Source: Clostridiales bacterium (lineage in GTDB: Bacteria > Bacillota > Clostridia > Lachnospirales > WQUN01). Taken from it: 44,219 nucleotides of DNA. The stretch lies in contig JAISWZ010000031.1 in NCBI GenBank assembly GCA_031270945.1, forward strand, positions 1 to 44,219, written 5' to 3'. Under the pieces are notes generated by a model, which worked only from the letters and a program-made list of their open reading frames with translations, was not told the DNA's origin and made no database searches. Numbering within the stretch: position 1 is the stretch's first letter; each line of letters begins with the position of its first letter. A program made the position numbers and the translations under genes. Below, in pieces: positions 8,555 to 16,994 of this stretch.

Positions 8555-9520
8555 ATGTTTTCCCCGGAGCAGCTGGACTTAACGCGCACTACCACATGCT
8601 CGGCCCAATCCAGGCGCAACCTAGTAACGATTGACAGCATCTTGGAGCCTGGCCAAAGCTATGATCTTCAAGAGTTCTATTCAAATCCCGACTTCAAGCT
8701 CTTGGTGGACGCAATCATTCAAGCCAAAGCCGATTCAAGAACGGTCATAGCCTTTTATGGAGCGCATGCCATAAAGCGGGGCCTATCACGGTACTTGATA
8801 AAGCTCATGGAGTTGGGGTTCATCAGCCATCTGGCCTCTAATGGGGCAGGGAGCATACATGACTTTGAGCTTGCCCTTTTAGGCGGAACGTCAGAGCATG
8901 TCCCAACAGCCATTCAAGACGGAAGCTTTGGCATGTGGGAGGAAACAGGAGGCCTTATGAATGAGGCCATAAATTTTGGCGCCAAAAAGGGCTGGGGCTA
9001 TGGCGAAAGCTTAGCCAACTTTGTTGAAAGCAACCAGAGCCTGTTCAAGCACAAAGATATTTGCGTATTTTACCAGGCCTATAAGATGGGCATGCCCCTC
9101 ACTTACCACGTCACCATAGGGACTGATATCATCCATCAGCATCCAGCCGCTGATTTCGGCGCCATAGGCGCCGCCTCAGGGGTTGACTTCAAGGTTTTCT
9201 GCAAGTCTGTCTCAAAGCTTGACCAAGGGGTTTTCCTAAACTTTGGATCAGCGGTCACAGGCCCTGAAGTTTTCTTGAAGGCCATATCCATTTCAAGAAA
9301 CCAGGGCTATCCTACAACAAACATTACTACTGCCAACTTTGACCTGCTCCAGATTTCGGATTGGGACAAAATCACTGACAAAAGCCCTGCCTACTATTAC
9401 AGGCCCCTTAAGAACGTGGTATTGCGCCCCGCACCGAAGGGAAAAGGCTATTTCATCAACGGCGATCATGCCGATACCATTCCGGCGCTCTACAATATGC
9501 TTGTCCAGAGGGAATTATGA
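8555..9520 (+). CDS. Deoxyhypusine-synthase-like protein
   Basis: 321 residues with a deoxyhypusine-synthase-type Rossmann layout: FYGAHAIKRGLSRYLIKLM, SNGAGSIHDFELA and GGTSEHV in the N-terminal half, QDGSFGMW, and later FGAIGAASGVDF and VFLNFGSAVTGPE. Bacteria do not make hypusine on eIF5A, so the reaction is probably different; members in such clusters are uncharacterised as far as I know. NAD use and attack on a C-N or C-O bond are inferences from the fold. The start ATG has GAGAGGAG eight bases before it. It overlaps the next gene by ATGA, so the two are translationally coupled, linking it to HAD phosphatase chemistry. Confidence 0.7.
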   Translation: MFSPEQLDLTRTTTCSAQSRRNLVTIDSILEPGQSYDLQEFYSNPDFKLLVDAIIQAKADSRTVIAFYGAHAIKRGLSRYLIKLMELGFISHLASNGAGSIHDFELALLGGTSEHVPTAIQDGSFGMWEETGGLMNEAINFGAKKGWGYGESLANFVESNQSLFKHKDICVFYQAYKMGMPLTYHVTIGTDIIHQHPAADFGAIGAASGVDFKVFCKSVSKLDQGVFLNFGSAVTGPEVFLKAISISRNQGYPTTNITTANFDLLQISDWDKITDKSPAYYYRPLKNVVLRPAPKGKGYFINGDHADTIPALYNMLVQREL

Positions 9521-10290
9521 TAAGCGTAATAAAACACAGGGATCTTAAAAAGGTCAAGGCCGTCTTATTCGACTTTGACGGGACTCTCTCAACCCTCCGC
9601 TGCGGCTGGGAGAAAGTCATGCGTGAGCTCATGCTGGAACTGCTTGGTTCTGGGCTTGAGAAAGAGATTGACAAGTACATTGACGAATCAACCGGGATTC
9701 AGACAGTGCACCAGATGGCCTGGCTCAGGAACAAAATCTTGGAGAAAAGCTCTTCAGCCCTAGGCGTCTGGGAGTACAAGGACGAATACAACAAAAGGCT
9801 AATTAAATCTATTGAGCATAGGACAAATGACCTGAAAAACGGCGCTGATCCCCAAAGCTATATGCTGACCGGAACGGCAGAGTTTCTCGAAAGCCTGAAA
9901 AAACTTAACGTAAAGCTCTACTTGGCCAGCGGAACCGACCATTGCGACATGTCAAAGGAAGCTGAGCTCTTGGGGCTTTCGCACTGCTTTGACCTTATCC
10001 TTGGAGCGCCGGAAAGGGAGGCTTCCTGCTCAAAAGAAGCGGTAATGCGCCGCTTGATAGAGAAAGAAAGCCTTTGCCCATCTGAGCTTGCGGTGATAGG
10101 CGACGGAAAGGTCGAGATCGCCCTTGCCGTCGAATACGGCGCTTATCCCCTAGGCGTGGCAAGCGACGAGCTAGCCCGGGAAGGCATAAACCCGGCAAAG
10201 CGCAGCAGGCTCATAAACGCGGGCGCGGCAGCGGTGATAGGCGACTTTAAAGAGCTGGATGAGATCTTGGGGGTTTTGGGAATATGTTAG
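9517..10290 (+). CDS. HAD-superfamily phosphatase
   Basis: 257 residues. Motif I is FDFDGTLS with nucleophile D19 (DGT), motif II is the SGT after LYLA (~residue 132), and motif IV is VIGDGKVEI (~residue 195). A helical cap lies between motifs I and II, as in class I HAD phosphatases of the phosphoglycolate/beta-phosphoglucomutase group. It likely dephosphorylates a sugar phosphate. It starts inside the stop of the preceding gene (4-bp overlap), implying a shared operon. It is not of the GmhB histidinol-phosphatase-like type by length and motif layout, so a heptose bisphosphatase role is only a possibility. Confidence 0.85.
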   Translation: MISVIKHRDLKKVKAVLFDFDGTLSTLRCGWEKVMRELMLELLGSGLEKEIDKYIDESTGIQTVHQMAWLRNKILEKSSSALGVWEYKDEYNKRLIKSIEHRTNDLKNGADPQSYMLTGTAEFLESLKKLNVKLYLASGTDHCDMSKEAELLGLSHCFDLILGAPEREASCSKEAVMRRLIEKESLCPSELAVIGDGKVEIALAVEYGAYPLGVASDELAREGINPAKRSRLINAGAAAVIGDFKELDEILGVLGIC

Positions 10291-10527
10291 ATAGGGGCAA
10301 TGTGAGCCGCTTTCAGATGTCGATTCGCCAGCAATCTTTGATTAGCGCCATTCTTCATTTAACTTTTTTCTGAAAACTCTAAATCGATCACATCTTCTGT
10401 TGCCTCATGTTTGAACGCTTGAAAAATGGCTGATTTTCGAATATAGTAATAATAAAGGGCGAGGCGCAATCGCTTCACTCGCCCTATAAACCCAGATAAC
10501 AACGCAGGAAATCGGATGGAGGCTAGC

Positions 10528-11496
10528 ATGGTCAAGGATTTTCAAGACAAGGGCTACATCGCGCGTCGAGAGCAGTTAATGGGGTACAGGAAAGTCCAGC
10601 TCACCGAGGGCAGAGCCAAGGGCTGTTCAGTCATTGAAGTTTGGACTGAAAAAGGGCTCCATGCAGAAATTTTGCCTGATTCGGGGCTTGACATTGGGGT
10701 TGTGCGCTTCAAGGGCTTGAACATGAGCTACTTGAGCAAGAACGGGTATGACAATCCGTTCTTGGTCAACCCCTTGGAAAAGGAGTTCGTCAACACATTC
10801 CCAGGAGGGATGCTTTACACCTGCGGGCTTCGCCAAGCCGGGCCTCCCTGCAGGGACAATGAGGAATGGCACCCCCAGCACGGCAGATGCCATGGGATTC
10901 CTGCGGAAGAGGTGTCATGCGCTATCGAAGGCGACGAAATAATTATCAAAGGCAAAGTGAGAGAGACGGCTCTGTTTGGGCATTCCCTGGAGTTGTCACG
11001 AAGAATCTCGATCTCGGACTCTAGCATAAAAGTTGATGACGAATTGGTGAATAACGCCAAATCAGCCCAGGAATTCATGATATTGTACCACATGAACTTT
11101 GGGTATCCCATGCTTTCAGAAAAGGCCTTTTTGGACTTTCCAAATGGAATGACCTCTGTCCGCACTGATTTCTCAAAGGCGGGGCTGGAAGATTTCAAAA
11201 CTGTTGACTGCCCCAAGGACAATGAGGAAGAGCGGGTCTTCTTTCATGATCTTGAAGAATACTGGGTTAAGCTTACCAATCCGGAAATTGGCATAGCCGC
11301 TAACCTTTCCTGGAGCGGAAAGACCCTGCCGGTCCTGGCTCATTGGCGAAGCATGGCATCTGGCGATTACGCGCTTGGGCTTGAGCCAGCGAACAATTAC
11401 GTGTTGGGCAGAGTGAAAGAGCGGGAGAATGGCACCCTAAAAACTATTCTAGCGGGACAGGCGATTGAGTTTGGCGTGGAGCTAAGGTTTGATTAG
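10528..11496 (+). CDS. DUF4432 aldose-1-epimerase-family protein
   Basis: About 322 residues of the galactose-mutarotase-like beta-sandwich fold, DUF4432 branch. Visible marks are LPDSGLDIGVVRFKGL, NTFPGGMLYTCGLRQAG, the HPQHGRCHGIPAE histidine cluster (likely catalytic and sugar-binding), MILYHMNFGYPML, and LGLEPANNYVLGR near the end with a candidate catalytic glutamate. Such proteins interconvert or bind anomers of free sugars. ATG at 10528 is preferred since GGAGG lies five bases upstream; ATG at 10516 is in frame and also possible. It is on the same strand as the phosphatase, 237 bp downstream, and converges with the glycohydrolase gene. Confidence 0.85.
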   Translation: MVKDFQDKGYIARREQLMGYRKVQLTEGRAKGCSVIEVWTEKGLHAEILPDSGLDIGVVRFKGLNMSYLSKNGYDNPFLVNPLEKEFVNTFPGGMLYTCGLRQAGPPCRDNEEWHPQHGRCHGIPAEEVSCAIEGDEIIIKGKVRETALFGHSLELSRRISISDSSIKVDDELVNNAKSAQEFMILYHMNFGYPMLSEKAFLDFPNGMTSVRTDFSKAGLEDFKTVDCPKDNEEERVFFHDLEEYWVKLTNPEIGIAANLSWSGKTLPVLAHWRSMASGDYALGLEPANNYVLGRVKERENGTLKTILAGQAIEFGVELRFD

Positions 11497-11514
11497 TTTA
11501 CAAGGTGCGCAAAA

Positions 11515-11534
11515 AGCCATGCGCAGGCATGGCT
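11515..11534 (-). terminator. Intrinsic terminator of the ADP-ribosylglycohydrolase-like gene
   Basis: AGCCATGC-GCAG-GCATGGCT hairpin followed on the minus strand by TTTTT. It lies between convergent genes and may also act on the plus strand. Confidence 0.7.
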
Positions 11535-11561
11535 CGGGGTTTGCTTTGCTAGGATCAAAAT

Positions 11562-13094
11562 CTATCTCTCCAGCGCCTTGGCGCTGGCTTTGCCTGTAAC
11601 CAGAACAATAGGCATAAGCGTTGACGTATGATGCCCGTCCATTGTCAGCTGCAGCACAAATCGGTTTATGGCGGTTGGGGATAGCGGAGATGAAAGCGTA
11701 AATTGGGTTTCGCTTTTGGAGTCGTGCCAGTGGGACTGTCCTACGTATATGAGGCCCTCTCCGCCAGGCTTGACTGTCCAGCCGTCAGGCAGGTACCATT
11801 TCCAGGCCAGGTTGGCCTGCATGCGGTACCGGTTTGCCACGATAAGCTGGATCACCGCTTGACCTCCAGCCTCTACCGATGGGCCGGTGTCATACCTGAT
11901 GGCGATGTCAAAGAACGGATGCTTGTACTTTACCCTTGGAATGGTCAGGTTTACTATGTCCTCTTTGCGAGCGAACAGGTTGTCGGCTTTATCTTGAGCC
12001 GCTATCTTTGGCAGCTGCACCGGAAGCTGGTAGTGGCTTACTACCCTGTGAGCTATCTTTTCTACCCGATCAGTCAGCTCTTCAACAGTAGCGGGAAGCA
12101 TTGCTCCGAAACTGCCCAGATCACCAAGGTTGAGGCATGCGGTCTTTATGCCGTGCCCTATGGGTTCTATCCATTTCTCAGGGATGTTTTCAATCCCGTG
12201 CATTATCCCAAAGATGGAACCCAAAGTGGCGCCAGTGCAGTCAGTATCTTCCCCGCAGTTGACAGCGGTGCATAGAGATTTGTCAAAGTCGCCTTCTCCA
12301 TACAATAGCCCTATCACAAGAATTGCGATGTTTGATGGAACGTCCCAGCCCGGGTGCCCTTCAGCAAAGCCCATGTCCATGTCTCTCTGGGAGATCAGGC
12401 TTTTGTCGCCGCCTAATAGAGATCCTCTGAATGACTTCAAAATTTGGTCGCGTGTTTCAAGCCAGGTATAGCACGATTCATAAGCGGACAAAACATGGTT
12501 TACAGCCCGAGCGACGCCGCAGGACTCAGGGATATAGGAAAGGCCGATCTTTATCAGATTTTCTGCGTCGCTTTCAACAAATGCCGCGCTCTCAAGCGCG
12601 GCGCAGAAAACCTCCGCGTAAACCCCTTCGCCATTCCCATGATCAAGCATCGCGTCCTGCTGCGCAAACTTCACAGCTTGGCGAGGGCAGCCAGGCGCTA
12701 TGCAAGCCCAGATCTCTGACCTGATGAACGCTCCGTCGCTGTCTTTGTTGAAGTTGTTCCAGATGCCGCTTAAAGGCGGGACCAACCCTGTTCTCAAGTT
12801 GATTTTGGCAGTTCCGTATTCAGCCCAGAAAGGCGTGACATAGGAAAGCCAGTACTCGCCCAGAAGGCTTGAGTCGATATCCACGCCTTGCTCCTCAAGC
12901 GCTATAAGCCAAAGAAGCTGAATATCCAGGTCATCGTTGGGCAGCGGGTTTCCGTCATGCTTTTGGGTGTAAAACTCCACGCTGTTGATCTGGCGGCGCC
13001 ATTCAAACGGCGCTCCAAGCGTCCCGCCAATGTTCTTTCCCATCCAGCACCCAAGCACCTTGCTTCTGTAATCCTTTATTTCAGCCATTGTCAT
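11562..13094 (-). CDS. ADP-ribosylglycohydrolase (DraG/ARH) family protein
   Basis: 510 residues. Residues ~1-340 are the all-helical ARH fold with its two metal-binding motifs: NDDLDIQLLW (~residues 53-62) and CGEDTDCTGATLG (~residues 275-287), which hold the two magnesium ions. Another family mark is GCWMGKNIGGTLGAPFE at the start. Residues ~380-510 look like a beta-sandwich accessory domain. The family removes ADP-ribose from proteins or hydrolyses other N- or O-linked ribosides. In sugar clusters next to PfkB kinases a glycoside or nucleoside-like substrate is likelier than a protein. ATGs six bases apart (13094, 13088) are both possible after AAGAGAGG. It is divergent from the kinase gene at 13331. 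Confidence 0.88.
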   Translation of the reverse strand: MTMAEIKDYRSKVLGCWMGKNIGGTLGAPFEWRRQINSVEFYTQKHDGNPLPNDDLDIQLLWLIALEEQGVDIDSSLLGEYWLSYVTPFWAEYGTAKINLRTGLVPPLSGIWNNFNKDSDGAFIRSEIWACIAPGCPRQAVKFAQQDAMLDHGNGEGVYAEVFCAALESAAFVESDAENLIKIGLSYIPESCGVARAVNHVLSAYESCYTWLETRDQILKSFRGSLLGGDKSLISQRDMDMGFAEGHPGWDVPSNIAILVIGLLYGEGDFDKSLCTAVNCGEDTDCTGATLGSIFGIMHGIENIPEKWIEPIGHGIKTACLNLGDLGSFGAMLPATVEELTDRVEKIAHRVVSHYQLPVQLPKIAAQDKADNLFARKEDIVNLTIPRVKYKHPFFDIAIRYDTGPSVEAGGQAVIQLIVANRYRMQANLAWKWYLPDGWTVKPGGEGLIYVGQSHWHDSKSETQFTLSSPLSPTAINRFVLQLTMDGHHTSTLMPIVLVTGKASAKALER

Positions 13095-13330
13095 GCCTCT
13101 CTTATGGGACAGCGTTGATATTTTCCATCGAACTTGCAGTTAAATTTTAGAATAAGCCTTTTAATTTGTCAAGCGGGTTATGCAGGGCTTGCTTGCATCA
13201 AGCGATTGCAAGCAATTGTATGCGATGCATATTCGCAAGCAAAGGCGTCCAGAAATTTATCTCAGTTTTCGCCAATGAACTGCAATGGCCGGGCAACCAG
13301 ATTTATTAATATATTTATGGCGGTGCTCCA

Positions 13331-14350
13331 ATGAAAAGCGTCAGCATAAGCAGGCATGCCGCAAGCGAGCTTTTGGAAAAGATCTCAGGCGCCAGGATAG
13401 GGCTGCTGGGAGATGCGTGCCTAGACTTTTACTGGGAAGCGGATATGAGGCGAAGCCGCATATCCCTAGAGACTCCCAAGTACCCGCTCCCCGTGGTAAG
13501 AGAGCGAGCCTATCCAGGAGGGGCAGGTAATGTTGCCAATTGCGTGGCGACAATAGGGGCGAGAGAGGTAAGGCTCATAACATTGATCGGGAAGGATTGG
13601 CGCTCAGCCATGCTTCTTGATCTCCTAAAAAGCCTTGGCATAAACACTGATGGGATCATTCTCTCTCCTAGCAGGGTCACTCCTGGCTACTGCAAGGTTC
13701 TTCAAAAAGGCATATCCGATGTGGTTTACGAGGATCCCAGGATTGATTTCGAAAACTACTCGTCTCCCAGCGCCAGCGAGGAAGAAGCGGTGCTTGAAGC
13801 CCTAGATGAAGTAGCAAAACAAGTGGATGTCCTGATAGTGGAAGACCAGTTCCTCTACGGATGCGTCACGGACAGAGTGAGAGCGAGGCTAGCGGAGCTG
13901 TCTTCTTTGCTTCCTGTCATAGTTGACAGCAGGGACAGGGGTTCCCAATTTGAAAATGTCATCCTGAAACCTAATGAGCTCGAAGCGGCGGTCCATCTAG
14001 GAATGTCTCCAGAGCCCAAGACCATTGAGAGATTTGAGGCCATAGCAAGAAAGATCAGCCTTCGCATGAACAAGCCAGTCATTGTCACTTTAGGAGACGC
14101 TGGATCCTTGTGGCTTGATAGGGCGGACGGAGAGATCGTTCATGCGCATCCTCAAAAGATTCTCCCCCCATTTGACATAGTAGGAGCAGGAGACGCTTTC
14201 CTTTCCGCTTTCGCCTGCGCCATGGCGGCAGGCGCAAACGGCGGCGAATCCGCCGCATTGGGAAACATTGCGGCATCTATTGCGATAAAGAAGATTGGGG
14301 TAACGGGTACAGCGTCACCTAAGGAAATTTTGGGGGCGGCCCAGCCGTAA
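13331..14350 (+). CDS. PfkB-family kinase related to the kinase domain of HldE/RfaE
   Basis: 339 residues. It closely follows the heptose-7-phosphate kinase domain of HldE: LLGDACLDFYW, SLETPKYPLPVV, the glycine pair in PGGAGNVANCVA, then VIVDSRDR and VILKPNELEA, and the PfkB signature DIVGAGDAFLSAFACA with catalytic aspartate D (GAGDAF, ~residue 289). It likely phosphorylates the anomeric or another hydroxyl of a sugar phosphate. The HldE nucleotidyltransferase domain is absent and no such gene is nearby. The ribosome binding site is weak (GGCGGTG). A GmhA-like gene follows 246 bp downstream, the pair expected for heptose-phosphate chemistry. Substrate is inferred, not shown. Confidence 0.87.
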   Translation: MKSVSISRHAASELLEKISGARIGLLGDACLDFYWEADMRRSRISLETPKYPLPVVRERAYPGGAGNVANCVATIGAREVRLITLIGKDWRSAMLLDLLKSLGINTDGIILSPSRVTPGYCKVLQKGISDVVYEDPRIDFENYSSPSASEEEAVLEALDEVAKQVDVLIVEDQFLYGCVTDRVRARLAELSSLLPVIVDSRDRGSQFENVILKPNELEAAVHLGMSPEPKTIERFEAIARKISLRMNKPVIVTLGDAGSLWLDRADGEIVHAHPQKILPPFDIVGAGDAFLSAFACAMAAGANGGESAALGNIAASIAIKKIGVTGTASPKEILGAAQP

Positions 14351-14596
14351 GATGCGAATAGCATTAATAAGGCTCAAAATCCCCAATTCATTGACGAAAT
14401 CCCTCCAGTGATCTATAATCTATTTGCCAAGCGCAAAGCCCTTGAATTTCAAGCTTTTTATGCTTGCGACCGGTAGGTGTGGATATTTCTTATCGTTAGC
14501 GGTGCGGCCCGAATGGCTCTGAAGACGTGATAAGAAAAATTCAGATTTGATCGCTTTAAGCATAGATTCTGGGAGCGCGCTGGCGATGGAGGCGCT

Positions 14597-15223
14597 ATGA
14601 TGGATGAGATCGATGAACTGGTGCGAAGGCATCCTAGCCTGGAGGCTTGCCGAACAGATATAGAAGCGGCTGCAAAAGGGATTATATCGGCGTATGAGAA
14701 GGGTGGGTTCCTCATTACTTGCGGCAATGGAGGGTCTTGCTCGGATGCGGATCACATAGTTGGAGAGCTGATGAAAGGGTTTGTAAAGAGGCGCCCCCTT
14801 GACGACAAGTCAAAGGAAACGCTTGACAATGAACTATTCCCGGATTTGGGATCAAAACTGCAAACTCCTCTCAGGGCTATCAGCTTAACCAGCTCCCCGG
14901 CCTTGCTTACCGCTTTCTCAAACGACGTTGACGCCAACCTGGCCTACGCCCAGCAAGCATACGCTTGGGCTGGGCCCGAATCAGCCTTTCTTGGGATAAG
15001 CACGTCAGGCAACTCCAAGAACGTCTTGGCGGCCGGCATAGCCGCTAAGGCGAAAGGCGCTTTTACCATAGGCCTTACCAACGCGGTTGGAGGGGCAATG
15101 CCGTCTGTTTTTGACTGCGTAATCCGCGCTCCGGAAACTGAGACGTACAAAGTCCAGGAACTGCATTTGCCTATATACCACGCGCTTTGCTTGGCGGTTG
15201 AAGGCCATTTCTTTAGCAAGTAG
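14597..15223 (+). CDS. SIS-domain sugar-phosphate isomerase, GmhA-like
   Basis: 208 residues. It resembles D-sedoheptulose-7-phosphate isomerase: the phosphate-binding CGNGGSCSDADHIVGEL near residues 42-58, AFSNDVDANLAYAQQ, the SIS motif GISTSGNSKNVLAA, and the C-terminal QELHLPIYHALCLAVE with metal and catalytic residues (Q and H). The family converts a ketose 7-phosphate to an aldose 7-phosphate. A longer loop (KRRPLDDKSKETLDNELF) follows the first motif. ATGs at 14597 and 14600 are both usable after GATGGAGGCGCT. Paired with the upstream HldE-like kinase; a strong hairpin terminator ends the cluster. Confidence 0.9.
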   Translation: MMDEIDELVRRHPSLEACRTDIEAAAKGIISAYEKGGFLITCGNGGSCSDADHIVGELMKGFVKRRPLDDKSKETLDNELFPDLGSKLQTPLRAISLTSSPALLTAFSNDVDANLAYAQQAYAWAGPESAFLGISTSGNSKNVLAAGIAAKAKGAFTIGLTNAVGGAMPSVFDCVIRAPETETYKVQELHLPIYHALCLAVEGHFFSK

Positions 15224-15224
15224 T

Positions 15225-15259
15225 CCAAAGGGCCCCGCGCAAAGCGCGGGGCCCTTTGG
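15225..15259 (+). terminator. Strong hairpin ending the sugar cluster
   Basis: CCAAAGGGCCCCGCGC-AAA-GCGCGGGGCCCTTTGG, a 16-bp perfect stem two bases after the isomerase stop. G-rich rather than T-rich sequence follows. Confidence 0.7.
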
Positions 15260-15399
15260 GGGTTGCGTTTGGGGGCTTTGGTCGGGTTTCAGAGCGTTAT
15301 ATGCATAGATTGTTAAGCATACAGAGATTAAAATCGAGCGCCGCTTTTTGCGTTTAGGGGGAGGCGGGTTCGCGGGCTTATCGGCATTCGCAAGCATAG
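15260..15399. other. Intergenic stretch before a MITE-like copy
   Basis: No gene seen. The 331-bp gap between the isomerase and hydrolase genes consists of this stretch, the repeat at 15400-15499 and the terminator at 15507-15529. Confidence 0.4.
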
Positions 15400-15499
15400 G
15401 TGCATATCCCAAAATTTATTTTAGGGCTTGCGAAAGTCACGCGTTAAAGCATCGCTGTGACTTTCGCTGCGCGAATTATTGAATTTTGGAATATGCACT
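15400..15499. repeat. MITE-like element, subtype B
   Basis: Ends GTGCATATCCCAAAATT and GAATTTTGGAATATGCAC. The interior GCGAAAGTCACGCG...TGACTTTCGCTGCGC is nearly identical to the copy at 5306. Confidence 0.8.
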
Positions 15500-15506
15500 A
15501 AAAAGA

Positions 15507-15529
15507 GCCTCAGCTCAACGAGCTGAGGC
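15507..15529 (-). terminator. Intrinsic terminator of the SleB-like gene
   Basis: GCCTCAGCTC-AACGA-GCTGAGGC hairpin, followed on the minus strand by CTTTTTAG. It lies 26 bases past the hydrolase stop. Confidence 0.75.
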
Positions 15530-15555
15530 CAGCAGTTCTTGAGGCATAGCCGCGC

Positions 15556-16365
15556 CTAGTAATAATAGCTATGGCCTCCGATGGTAAAAGCGTATTGCCT
15601 GTTCTTTTGCACCCAGGTTGATGAAGCAATCTTGGGGTTTAAGAAAAATAGTGTACTAGAGGCATTGTTTCTGCCTTCCAAGGCATCTAGGGCGACCAGG
15701 TAGCTTTGCGTCGAGGGAGTGTTATAAACAGTCCCGTTAAGAGTAGGCGTGAACTGGACCCCGTGTTTCTTGTCAAATATGACGCCTTTGATCGTTTCTG
15801 GATATTGGCCGCTTTCTTTTCTGTTTATGATGACGCTAGCCACACCTAGCTTCGAGTCGTACGACTCTCCCTTTGCTTCAGCGTCAACAATCTTAGCTAG
15901 CCAGTCAAGATCCTCTTCCGAATAGCCGTCGTAAGTTGGCAGCAGCTTCAAAGCCTCCGCTTTTGAGGGCAAATCTCCACCCGCGGATATGGCGATGATG
16001 TTCTCGTTTTTGTAATAGGCCGTTTGAGCCCCAAATGCGCTCTTGAAAAAGTCGAGAGAAGCCATCATCATGTCATTTCGAAGCGCGCCGTCGCACACAT
16101 AAACCTCGCCGTCATAATAAACGGACGCGGTCATGGTGTCGGCATCCCAAAACACTTCTCCGCCAAGAGCTTTTGCTGACGCTCTAAGCGGCACAGAAGG
16201 AACGCCGTCAATCACGGCGGATTCAGGCCCGTTAAAGATCTTCTTATTTAGCAGAAATCTGGGTATAGGCGCGCTGTAGTCCTGGGCAAAGGTGTCTGAG
16301 ACGCCGCAAGCAAGCGCCAATACAAAGGCGGCAAGCCCGGCGGCCTTCTTAATGCCTGGTAAAAT
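15556..16365 (-). CDS. SleB/CwlJ-type spore cortex-lytic hydrolase with stalk domain; apparent ATT start
   Basis: About 269 residues if translation starts at ATT (16365). Residues ~30-120 match the copper-amine-oxidase-like N-terminal domain used as an export stalk (IDGVPSVPLRASAKALGGEVFWDADT). Residues ~150-269 are the SleB/hydrolase_2 catalytic domain: LDWLAKIVDAEAKGESYDSKLGVASVIINR with the catalytic glutamate, VIFDKKHGVQFTP, and the terminal FTIGGHSYYY. It would cleave spore cortex or cell-wall peptidoglycan. No ATG, GTG or TTG precedes the signal peptide. AAGGAG (16375-16380) lies nine bases before ATT TTA CCA, which gives a proper signal sequence with two lysines, a hydrophobic core and a cleavage site after TFA. 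The TTG at 16320 would lose the basic end. Single gene, own terminator. Confidence 0.85.
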   Translation of the reverse strand: MLPGIKKAAGLAAFVLALACGVSDTFAQDYSAPIPRFLLNKKIFNGPESAVIDGVPSVPLRASAKALGGEVFWDADTMTASVYYDGEVYVCDGALRNDMMMASLDFFKSAFGAQTAYYKNENIIAISAGGDLPSKAEALKLLPTYDGYSEEDLDWLAKIVDAEAKGESYDSKLGVASVIINRKESGQYPETIKGVIFDKKHGVQFTPTLNGTVYNTPSTQSYLVALDALEGRNNASSTLFFLNPKIASSTWVQKNRQYAFTIGGHSYYY

Positions 16366-16398
16366 AAAAACCAGCTCCTTATTTTTGGGCGTGTTTTA

Positions 16399-16918
16399 AT
16401 CAAAGCCGAAACAAACGGCTTTGAAGCAAAACATGCCACAAGTTCTGGGCCTTGGCCATAGAGGCATGCTAAGGCTGGCCCGTCGATTGTTGCAGCGGCA
16501 GTTCTTGCGCGCAGGCGCATGAATATCGAGAATGACGGTAAGCTTGGCTGGCTTGAACCGCTTTGGGCTTTTTTCCGGGAGGCGCGGATATTCCCGGCTT
16601 GTCTTGGGTTTATAAGCCTTGCCGCACTGCGGACGCGTTTTAAAACGCGCGCTTTTCTCTTTAGAATTTTGCTTTAAGACGAGCGCATTGATTCGGGACT
16701 TATGGGCCAATTATAGAATTGCCAATTTCCAAGAATTTATACTTCAATGCCGTGCCGGAAGAGAGAAATCGCAGATAATTGACGAGTTATGTAACTATTT
16801 TTTACATCCTGGGGTTTGTGAAAGCGAAGATGGCTCGAAATTTGCACAAAGAGATAACGAAAACCGGGAAGAAACTAATGATAATAAACAAAGCTTGAAT
16901 AGGGATTGGAATAAAAAA
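16399..16918. other. Intergenic region, no credible gene
   Basis: About 520 bp with overlapping short frames on both strands but no ribosome binding site or recognisable motif. Alternating CG-rich and AT-rich stretches. Confidence 0.4.
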
Positions 16919-16920
16919 CC

Positions 16921-16951
16921 AAAGCCGCATTCCCAAAGAGAATGCGACTTT
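16921..16951 (-). terminator. Intrinsic terminator of the phage-type gene pair
   Basis: AAAGTCGCATTC...GAATGCGGCTTT hairpin on the minus strand, followed by GGTTTTTTATT. A second small hairpin (AATGCGCTTGAGCGCAT, ~16963-16979) lies between it and the stop codon. Confidence 0.7.
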
Positions 16952-16994
16952 GATAGGCTGAAAATGCGCTTGAGCGCATGCCGGAGGCTTCAGC

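Noticed and set aside
14420-14755. Minus-strand frames overlapping the isomerase start
   Set aside because: They are reverse-strand shadows of the well-supported SIS-domain gene.
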